From Candidatus Gastranaerophilales bacterium Zag_111 (GTDB taxonomy: Bacteria > Cyanobacteriota > Vampirovibrionia > Gastranaerophilales > Gastranaerophilaceae), in assembly GCA_001899395.1 (NCBI GenBank), contig MOYD01000063.1, positions 84,615 to 126,169 of the forward strand: a stretch of DNA of 41,555 nucleotides, written 5' to 3'. Of the stretch, positions 33,844 through 40,267 are shown in pieces; positions within the stretch are counted from its first letter, which is position 1, and every line of letters begins with the position of its first letter. The position numbers and the translations under genes are program-made. The notes under the pieces were generated by a model, which searched no databases, was not told where the DNA came from, and saw only the letters and a list, made by a program, of their open reading frames with translations.

Positions 33844-35121
33844 TCAAGAGGGATTTAATTTCTCGAATTTCGTTTCAAACTCCGGAAATGAAATATTTAC
33901 CCATTCAAAACCATTGATAAGAATTTCTTTTTGACAAACAAGTCCTGCAACATAAAGGCTCATTGCTAACCTGTGGTCGTTGTATGTTTCGACTTCAACT
34001 CCGCCGTTTAGCTGTGTTCTTCCTTGAATAATCATACCGTCAGGCGTTTCTTGTATGTTTGCGCCAAGTTCTTTTAATTCCGTCACCACAGTTGTAATCC
34101 TGTCAGATTCTTTGTTTCGCAAGTCTTTGGCGTCTGATATAATTGTTTCTCCTTCAGCTTGAGTTGCAAGAACTGCAATAATCGGTATTTCATCAATTAG
34201 TTTTGGAATTAGGTTGCCGGAAATCTTACAGGCTTTGAGTTGCGAATGTTGGATTTCAATGTCGCCAACAATTTCTCCGCAAACTTCTTTTTGGTTAAGA
34301 ATTCTAAAGTTTGCGCCCATACTCTTTATTACCTCAAGAATCCCTGTCCTTGTCGGGTTCAAACCTACGTTTCTCAGGGTGATTTTTGAATCCGGTACAA
34401 TTAGCCCTGCTGCAATAAAGTATGCTGCTGATGAGATATCGCCGGGAATTGTCATAGAAATCGGGTTAAGTTCAGATTTTTTGATTGAAACAGTTGTTCC
34501 TTCCGTACAAATATCTGCTCCCATTGATTTTAGCATGATTTCTGTATGGTTTCTTGATATAAACGGCTCAGTGAACTTTGTCACGTCGTCACATCCAAGC
34601 CCGGCAAGCAAAATGCAAGATTTTACCTGTGCTGATGATAATTTTGATTGATAATTTATTGCATGCAGCTCGTGCCCTGTTATAAACAGCGGAGCTTTGA
34701 AATCATTTGCTTCAATTTGTGCTCCCATCAATGTTAAAGGTTCTATAATTCGCTTCATTGGGCGCGATGAGAGACTTTCATCTCCTGTTAGAGTTGAGTT
34801 GAATTTTTGTCCGGCTAAAATGCCTGCCATAAGCCGCATTGTTGTTCCGGAATTTCCGCATGGATAAATGCTTTGGGCTGATGGCGATAACTTGCCTGTT
34901 GAGTTTATTGTAAGTGTTGAATTGCAAAGTTCAGCTTCCACACCAAGCAAACTGCAAACTTCAAGTGATGATTTCGGGTCTTGACCTGTAGAAAAATTTT
35001 TTATAACGGATTTGCCCTTTGCAAGTGTTGCAAATATCACTGCTCGATGTGAAATTGATTTATCTGCCGGTATTTCAACTGAACCTTTCAGAGTTTGAAC
35101 TTTTGAAACTTTTTTTTGCAT
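33844..35121 (-). CDS. aroA: 3-phosphoshikimate 1-carboxyvinyltransferase (EPSP synthase)
   Basis: 425 residues. Catalyses transfer of enolpyruvyl from PEP to shikimate 3-phosphate in the chorismate pathway. Motifs are IPADKSISHRAVIFATLAKG (K21, S22, R26), CGNSGTTMRLMAGIL (89-103), DESLSSRPMKRII and, late in the protein, LRNKESDRI and YNDHRLAMSL. A GNSGTTMR loop is found in enzymes unlike the E. coli GNAGTAMR form. Monocistronic: a divergent HhH gene upstream and the EF-hand gene 56 bases downstream in the same direction. Confidence 0.96.
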   Translation of the reverse strand: MQKKVSKVQTLKGSVEIPADKSISHRAVIFATLAKGKSVIKNFSTGQDPKSSLEVCSLLGVEAELCNSTLTINSTGKLSPSAQSIYPCGNSGTTMRLMAGILAGQKFNSTLTGDESLSSRPMKRIIEPLTLMGAQIEANDFKAPLFITGHELHAINYQSKLSSAQVKSCILLAGLGCDDVTKFTEPFISRNHTEIMLKSMGADICTEGTTVSIKKSELNPISMTIPGDISSAAYFIAAGLIVPDSKITLRNVGLNPTRTGILEVIKSMGANFRILNQKEVCGEIVGDIEIQHSQLKACKISGNLIPKLIDEIPIIAVLATQAEGETIISDAKDLRNKESDRITTVVTELKELGANIQETPDGMIIQGRTQLNGGVEVETYNDHRLAMSLYVAGLVCQKEILINGFEWVNISFPEFETKFEKLNPS

Positions 35122-35190
35122 AACCTGATTTTAGCATAAAATCCTCTGTTTACATCATACTAATTTTTGTTATTGTGTTATTCTATAGAT

Positions 35191-36126
35191 ATGTTTAGAT
35201 TTATGCAAAAATTTATTTCAACAATCGTTATTTTGTATGCGATAATGTTGATTTTATCGCCTCAAAAAGCCAATTTTATGCTGGCACTGCTGCTTATACT
35301 GGCAATTCCGGCGCTTATTTTAAGGCATATTTTTATGGATAAGCTTTATAAATACAGTATCAACATGGTTTCAAAGCAGTTTATAATTGGCAATAACGCG
35401 TTAAGTAACGAGCATTGTACGGTAAAGTATACTCCGGATGAAAAAATTGTTGTTGTTGATAATTTTGTTACGAAAAATCATGGTAAGCGCATGTTTACTC
35501 TGAAAAAAGGTTCTGTCAATATAAATAAAGCCTGGAACAGGCTTTGCAGAGTTTATGACAGTTTTATTTCGCTTGATTCTCTTGCTGCATTTTTTAGCTA
35601 CGACACAAAAGTTGATATTATAACTCTTGAAAACAAGCTTAAAGAAGAGAAAAAATCAAAAGAAATCAGTATTGATGCTACAAACCAGGGACCAAAATTT
35701 GTAGAATTAGCAGGAATTCAACCGGATCCGTATGTTAATGGTACGAATGTTCCAAACGCTGCCGGTGCAAGTTTTGTAAATATTGATAAATTACAAGAGC
35801 AAAAACCATACGTTAAACCTGAAGAAAAAGCTCCTGAATTCAGCGAACTTGGGGATATTTTGTCAACTTCATCAAACAAGATTGATGTAAATTTTGCAAC
35901 TCCAAGTGAAATTGCAATACTTCCCGGCATAAATATTGTTAAAGCAAAAAAGATTGTGGAATTCCGCGACAAAAACGGTTTGTTTAAGGATGTGAACGAC
36001 TTTTTAAAAGTTGCTGAAATTAAAGAGCATTTTGTTGATAAAATTAAACCTATGATAGTTGCCGGTAAACCTGCTGAGCCAAACGATAACTCTGATACTG
36101 ATTATGGCAGAATAGTGGATTTTTAA
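35191..36126 (+). CDS. Membrane protein with C-terminal helix-hairpin-helix (ComEA-like) domain
   Basis: 311 residues from the ATG at 35191. Two N-terminal hydrophobic helices (about 7-22 and 27-42) are followed by an uncharacterised region. The C-terminus (about 230-295) is a helix-hairpin-helix pair: KIDVNFATPSEIAILPGINIVKAKKIVEFRDKNGLFKDVNDFLKV, as in DNA-binding ComEA. ComEA has one membrane anchor and a DNA-uptake role; here the topology differs and the role is uncertain. No Shine-Dalgarno precedes the ATG; an extended -10 (TGT-TATTCT) ends 6 bases before it, so the message may be leaderless. The stop overlaps the next gene's start (TAATG). Confidence 0.8.
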   Translation: MFRFMQKFISTIVILYAIMLILSPQKANFMLALLLILAIPALILRHIFMDKLYKYSINMVSKQFIIGNNALSNEHCTVKYTPDEKIVVVDNFVTKNHGKRMFTLKKGSVNINKAWNRLCRVYDSFISLDSLAAFFSYDTKVDIITLENKLKEEKKSKEISIDATNQGPKFVELAGIQPDPYVNGTNVPNAAGASFVNIDKLQEQKPYVKPEEKAPEFSELGDILSTSSNKIDVNFATPSEIAILPGINIVKAKKIVEFRDKNGLFKDVNDFLKVAEIKEHFVDKIKPMIVAGKPAEPNDNSDTDYGRIVDF

Positions 36127-36731
36127 TGCTAAATGTATTCAAAATAATCAAAAATACTCAAGTAGAAGGACCCGGAAAACGTTTTTGTATTTGGGTTCAA
36201 GGCTGTAATAAACATTGTGCCGGTTGTTTTGCAAAAGATACATGGGAATTTGGCGCCGGACAGGATTACGAGGTGTCTGACCTAATAGAGATGATTAAGT
36301 CTGAAAAAAATATTGAAGGTGTGACATTTTTGGGCGGTGAACCCTTTGAGCAGGCAAATGAACTTTCAAAACTTTCCCGGATAATTAAGTCATTAGAGCT
36401 TTCTGTAGTGTGTTTTACCGGTTATTCATACGAGGAATTACAGGCAAAGCACGACACGGATGTCGACGAGTTCATCAAAAATATTGACCTGTTAATTGAC
36501 GGCGGTTTTGAGGTTGATAAATTTGACCTGTCTCGACCTTGGGTTGGGTCGTCCAATCAAAGATATATTTTCTTGACTGATTTTTACAGCCAAAAGGATA
36601 TAGATAAGTGTAAAAACAAAATTGAAGCAAGAATTTCACCGGACGGCAAGCTGGAAATCAATGGCATGGGTGATTTTGAGCAAATAAAGAAAAATTTTTG
36701 TTTACAACTTGGCAAGAATAATGTAAAATAG
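36126..36731 (+). CDS. Radical SAM protein, NrdG/PflA-activase-like
   Basis: 201 residues. The cluster motif is C27-N-K-H-C31-A-G-C34 (CxxxCxxC) within FCIWVQGCNKHCAGCFAKDTW, followed by FLGGEPFEQ, the GGE motif that binds SAM. Length and layout match the small activating enzymes of anaerobic ribonucleotide reductase (NrdG) and similar glycyl-radical activases. No nrdD or other glycyl-radical enzyme is next to it; instead it starts the Ycf46-like operon. It overlaps the HhH gene by one base (TAATG), so translation is coupled. Its true partner is open: it may act on a neighbour instead of NrdD. Confidence 0.88.
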   Translation: MLNVFKIIKNTQVEGPGKRFCIWVQGCNKHCAGCFAKDTWEFGAGQDYEVSDLIEMIKSEKNIEGVTFLGGEPFEQANELSKLSRIIKSLELSVVCFTGYSYEELQAKHDTDVDEFIKNIDLLIDGGFEVDKFDLSRPWVGSSNQRYIFLTDFYSQKDIDKCKNKIEARISPDGKLEINGMGDFEQIKKNFCLQLGKNNVK

Positions 36732-36753
36732 TATACAAAAGAGGGTATTTATA

Positions 36754-38376
36754 ATGGATAATAAAATAGTCAATCAGCTTTCACGGTTATTTAGGGCTCG
36801 TTTCCCGTATGTTTATATTACGACCTGGGAAGAAGAGCGTGCCATAACTCTGATTAAAAAGCTTTCAAAATCCGAACGATTAATTCGTGTGCCGCGAGAG
36901 GTTTATACCTGGACGCAGACAAACGGGTTTGTTACAAACGGTCAAAAAATCGACGGAACCAACAGTCCGGATAAGGCTATTGATTTTATCCGCGATTGTG
37001 CCAAAAACGCTGTGTTTATCATGTGCGATTTTCACGTTTATTTCGGAGTGAAGGGTAGACAGGTTGATTACAATGTTGTAAGAAAATTACGAGATATTAT
37101 TTCAGAGCTTAAAACAAGCAAATTTCGCAAAAACGTCATCTTTTTGGCTTCTGAATTATTAATACCTGATACTATGCAAAAAGAAATTACAATCCTTGAT
37201 ATGCCGCTGCCGTCACTTGATGAAATTAAAGCAAAGTTAGATAAAATGGTTAGTCAAAATAATCAGATTGACACATCCGAACTCGATGATGACGGGCGGG
37301 AGAGACTTTGTAAGGCTGCATTAGGATTGACTTTACAGGAAGCTGAAAATGCTTTTGCTCTTGCTATGGTAAATGACGGAAAAATCGACGGCAAAGATTT
37401 AGCAGTTATTTTGAGCGAAAAAATGCAGGTTATCAAAAAGACCGGGATTTTGGAATTTATTAATTCAGATATAAAAGTTGCAGATATCGGCGGATTAGAA
37501 AACCTTAAAAACTGGCTAAATAAGCGTAACAACTCCTGGTCAGAAGCAGCTAAAAAATACTGCCTTCCTGCTCCAAAAGGTGTTTTAATAACCGGGGTTC
37601 CGGGTTGCGGTAAAAGTTTAACCGCAAAAGCAATGAGTGCCGCTTGGCAACTTCCTTTGTTAAAACTCGATTTTGGTAAGATTTTTTCAGGAATTGTCGG
37701 AAGTTCTGAGGAGAATATGCGCAAAGCAATTAAAACCGCCGAAGCTGTCGCACCGTCAATTTTATGGGTTGATGAAATAGAAAAGAGTTTAAGCGGGATG
37801 AATTCAAATGGTGACAGCGGTACATCTTCAAGAATTTTTGGGACTTTCCTAACATGGATGCAGGAAAAAACCGCGCCGGTTTTTGTAATTGCAACCGCAA
37901 ATAATATTAGTTCTCTTCCGGCGGAGTTACTCCGTAAAGGAAGGTTTGATGAAATCTTCTTTGTTGACTTGCCAACCCAAAGAGAAAGAAAAGAAATCTT
38001 TAAACTTCACCTTGCAAAAAGGCTTAAAAATCAAGAAGTAGCAAGCAAAATTGAGGTGAATGACGAATTGTATGAAAAACTTGCGAATATGACAGAAGGT
38101 TTTGTAGGTGCTGAAATTGAACAAATTGTTATTTCAGCTTTGTATGAAGCGTTTTTCAATAAACGTCCTCTTGAATTTTCTGATTTAGAGAACACAATAA
38201 AAAATGTTGTGCCTTTGTCCGTAACCCAAAAAGAACAAATTTTAGCACTTAGACAATGGGCAAATATCAGAGCGGTTGCAGCTACTAAAAAAGATGACAT
38301 GGCGCATTACAGCTCAAACACAGACCCGGAAGCTGATGTTAATAATTCGCGCGGTGGCAGGGCTTTGGATGTGTAA
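36754..38376 (+). CDS. Ycf46-like AAA ATPase
   Basis: 540 residues. The N-terminal half (1-235) is the Ycf46-type regulatory domain (RLFRARFPYVYITTWEEERA, then NVIFLASELLIPDTMQKEITILDMPLP). The AAA module has GGLENLKNWLNKR (246-258), Walker A GVPGCGKS (281-288), Walker B ILWVDE (336-341), sensor 1 IATANN (379-384) and the Arg fingers in LLRKGRFDEIF (R394, R397). Ycf46 is conserved in cyanobacteria and red-lineage plastids, where its role is poorly defined. Ribosome site GAGGGT, 22 bases after the radical SAM gene and 10 before the DUF1257-like gene. A general AAA protease-like role is less likely since there is no protease domain. Confidence 0.9.
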   Translation: MDNKIVNQLSRLFRARFPYVYITTWEEERAITLIKKLSKSERLIRVPREVYTWTQTNGFVTNGQKIDGTNSPDKAIDFIRDCAKNAVFIMCDFHVYFGVKGRQVDYNVVRKLRDIISELKTSKFRKNVIFLASELLIPDTMQKEITILDMPLPSLDEIKAKLDKMVSQNNQIDTSELDDDGRERLCKAALGLTLQEAENAFALAMVNDGKIDGKDLAVILSEKMQVIKKTGILEFINSDIKVADIGGLENLKNWLNKRNNSWSEAAKKYCLPAPKGVLITGVPGCGKSLTAKAMSAAWQLPLLKLDFGKIFSGIVGSSEENMRKAIKTAEAVAPSILWVDEIEKSLSGMNSNGDSGTSSRIFGTFLTWMQEKTAPVFVIATANNISSLPAELLRKGRFDEIFFVDLPTQRERKEIFKLHLAKRLKNQEVASKIEVNDELYEKLANMTEGFVGAEIEQIVISALYEAFFNKRPLEFSDLENTIKNVVPLSVTQKEQILALRQWANIRAVAATKKDDMAHYSSNTDPEADVNNSRGGRALDV

Positions 38377-38386
38377 GGAGTAAATT

Positions 38387-39646
38387 ATGTCGATTACTTT
38401 AATGGCTTATCCAATGGCGTTTTTGTTAAGTCCACAGGTGGCAAAAAATGAAAAATTAAGACTTGCAGCAGATGAAACTGTTGTTAATAAAGCCGTGGCA
38501 TCTACGAAACTTCGCTTTATAAGAGTTTTGACAAATATAACTGCAAATGAAGCCGATGAATTAATGAATTCAGTGGATTGCACCAGGGTGAATTCTTACT
38601 ATATTACCCCTGATAACTTAAAAATAGAGTTTACCCGCTATGGAAAATATGTTGTTGCCAATCTTTCCGGCGGTGAAAATACAGAGGCACTTCAATCTTG
38701 CGGAGAAAAGTTTTTTACTGAGCTTGACCAAATTTCAGGGCGCAATGTCCGCCTGATTGAGTCAAGCGAGTTTTTTTATTACAACTATGAAACCGGTTAC
38801 ACAAACCTCAAAGAAATCTATGCAAACTTGAAATCAGAAGGTGCTACAGGAATTTTTGCAACAGCAGATGAAGAAGTTGTTGCAAGCCTAAACGGGCAGA
38901 ATGTGAAATATTATAAACCAACTTATGATAAGAAATTTATGCTTGAAGTGGAACAAAAGATTACTATTTTAAATATTGGACTTCACGGCGAAAGTCAAGG
39001 TAATAACGTCACTTACGGGCTTACTAATTTAAAAATTCAAACAAATATTAAGCCGGAAGAACTAAAAACATTGTTAAAAGCGGCAAAATATTTGTATTAT
39101 GAAGCTAATGCGCAAACACCTCTAAAAAGTTCAAATGCAGTACTTAACTGGTCTATTAAAAACGGCTATTGCGTAGCAGAGTTTGCAGGGAGCAACAACG
39201 CTGCAATTGCAAAAGAAGCAGAAATTATTTTTAGGAAGCTTAATATTGCTGCCGGCAGGGATTTACGCTTAATAAATGATTCGTTTACTACAGTTTATAC
39301 TTATAACACAAATTACACGGATAAAGGCATGCTGCTTAATACCTTAACAGAGCACGGTGCAGAAGAGATTTCAGAAAGCGGAGACGAAGTTTCTTGTAAA
39401 CTTTTCGGAATGGAAATGATTTATTATAAAAAGGATGGAAGCCAGGCTTACACACTTGATATAACGCAAGTCTCAGATAAAGACGCATGCCAGGATGTGA
39501 TAAACGATTTAAACGAAGAATACGGATTAAACATCCAGGAAATGACTTATAATAAGATAAAAGAGCGCTTAGAACAAGAAAATATGCGGCTTGAATCAGA
39601 AGCAGTTATGGATGATAATTCAATAGTTTTAACAATAGAGGTTTAG
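38387..39646 (+). CDS. Tandemly duplicated DUF1257/Ycf35-like protein
   Basis: 419 residues. Two homologous halves can be read by eye: 41-190 and about 215-361. Compare FFTELDQISGRNVRLIESSE with IFRKLNIAAGRDLRLINDSF, and ATADEEVVASLNGQNVKYYK with SESGDEVSCKLFGMEMIYYK. The last 55 residues (LNEEYGLNIQEMTYNKIKER ... DDNSIVLTIEV) resemble the C-terminus of Ycf35 (DUF1257), in which a Y..n.vke helix is followed by a DGSIRL strand. Ycf35 proteins are usually about 120-150 residues with one unit, so this is an expanded form. Ribosome site AAGGAG. Sits between the Ycf46-like ATPase and the DUF2997 gene, which supports the assignment. Confidence 0.7.
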   Translation: MSITLMAYPMAFLLSPQVAKNEKLRLAADETVVNKAVASTKLRFIRVLTNITANEADELMNSVDCTRVNSYYITPDNLKIEFTRYGKYVVANLSGGENTEALQSCGEKFFTELDQISGRNVRLIESSEFFYYNYETGYTNLKEIYANLKSEGATGIFATADEEVVASLNGQNVKYYKPTYDKKFMLEVEQKITILNIGLHGESQGNNVTYGLTNLKIQTNIKPEELKTLLKAAKYLYYEANAQTPLKSSNAVLNWSIKNGYCVAEFAGSNNAAIAKEAEIIFRKLNIAAGRDLRLINDSFTTVYTYNTNYTDKGMLLNTLTEHGAEEISESGDEVSCKLFGMEMIYYKKDGSQAYTLDITQVSDKDACQDVINDLNEEYGLNIQEMTYNKIKERLEQENMRLESEAVMDDNSIVLTIEV

Positions 39647-39660
39647 TAAAATTGGGCAAA

Positions 39661-39855
39661 ATGAAAATAAGATTGTTTCCGGACGGAACTATTCAAATGG
39701 AAACAGAAGGAATAAAAGGCAAAAAATGCGCGGACTACGCCAAAGTCTTGCAACGATTGGCAGACGCTAAAATTTACGAGTTGAATAAAACCGAAGAATA
39801 TTATCAGGAAGAAATATTAAATATTGACGAAACACAACGTTTGGGAGATAATTAA
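39661..39855 (+). CDS. DUF2997 small protein
   Basis: 64 residues from the ATG at 39661 (MKIRLFPDGTIQMETEGIKGKKCADYAKVLQRL). A TTG at 39652, 10 bases after AGAGG, is an alternative start giving 67 residues; the family usually begins directly with the strand before PDG, so I prefer the ATG. The pattern PDG-T-[IV]-x-x-E-T-x-G-x-x-G-x-x-C followed by a helix is that of DUF2997. The single Cys after GKK is conserved in the family. Function unknown. Last gene of the radical SAM-AAA-DUF1257-DUF2997 run, 5 to 14 bases after its neighbour. Confidence 0.78.
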   Translation: MKIRLFPDGTIQMETEGIKGKKCADYAKVLQRLADAKIYELNKTEEYYQEEILNIDETQRLGDN

Positions 39856-39887
39856 AAAGCAGACGCTGGTTTGTAAAAATTTCAATT

Positions 39888-39974
39888 GGAGAGGTGTCCG
39901 AGCGGTTTAAGGTGCAATCTTGGAAAGGTTGTGTGGGGGCAACTTCACCGCGGGTTCGAATCCCGCCCTCTCCG
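39888..39974 (+). tRNA. tRNA-Ser (anticodon GGA)
   Basis: 87 bases, class II with a long variable arm. Acceptor stem GGAGAGG (39888-39894) pairs with CCTCTCC (39967-39973), discriminator G 39974, no encoded CCA. Anticodon stem CAATC/GGTTG around loop TTGGAAA with GGA at 39922-39924; T-arm GCGGG-TTCGAAT-CCCGC. Reads UCC and UCU. It starts 32 bases after the DUF2997 stop, so it may share that transcript. A run of eight Ts follows. Confidence 0.97.
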
Positions 39975-39984
39975 TTTTTTTTCT

Positions 39985-40071
39985 GGAGAGGTGTCCGAGT
40001 GGTTTAAGGTGTGGATCTCGAAAGTCTATGTGGGCGAAAGCTCACCGTGGGTTCAAATCCCACCCTCTCCG
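39985..40071 (+). tRNA. tRNA-Ser (anticodon CGA)
   Basis: 87 bases, 10 bases after the first tRNA. Same acceptor stem GGAGAGG/CCTCTCC (40064-40070), discriminator G 40071, no encoded CCA. Anticodon loop CTCGAAA with CGA at 40019-40021; the anticodon stem TGGAT/GTCTA contains two G-T wobbles, weaker than in its neighbour. T-arm GTGGG-TTCAAAT-CCCAC. Reads UCG. The AT-rich TerB_N region begins after its 3' end. Confidence 0.95.
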
Positions 40072-40267
40072 GTTTTCATTATAAGGTATTCGGTATGCCA
40101 TTCTATATTCTCCTTTGTAAATTAACATGAAAAAGCAGAAAAAGTAACAAAAGTCCCTAGAAAAAATTTAAAACCTACCTTAGTATTTCAATACAATTTT
40201 ATTCATTCTATATTCAAATAATTTCGATATGTTTGTAGTACAATTATTAAAAATAGGAGCGTGTTAA
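40072..40267. other. AT-rich gap with a 12-base direct repeat between tRNA-Ser and TerB_N gene
   Basis: No gene seen in these 196 bases. CATTCTATATTC occurs twice, at 40099-40110 and 40204-40215, 105 bases apart (about ten helical turns). TACAAT at 40239-40244 is a possible -10 and AGGAG at 40256-40260 is the ribosome site for the gene at 40268. No copy of the tRNA 3' end (an attachment-site sign) is visible here. Confidence 0.6.

Noticed and set aside
36126-36731. Firm call as NrdG, activator of anaerobic ribonucleotide reductase
   Set aside because: The fold and motif fit, but nrdD is not adjacent and the gene belongs to the Ycf46-type operon, so only a NrdG-like label is justified.
39886-40125. 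Open frame of 79 codons reading through both tRNA-Ser genes
   Set aside because: It exists only because the two tRNAs and their spacer happen to lack stops in that frame; the tRNA structures are unambiguous.
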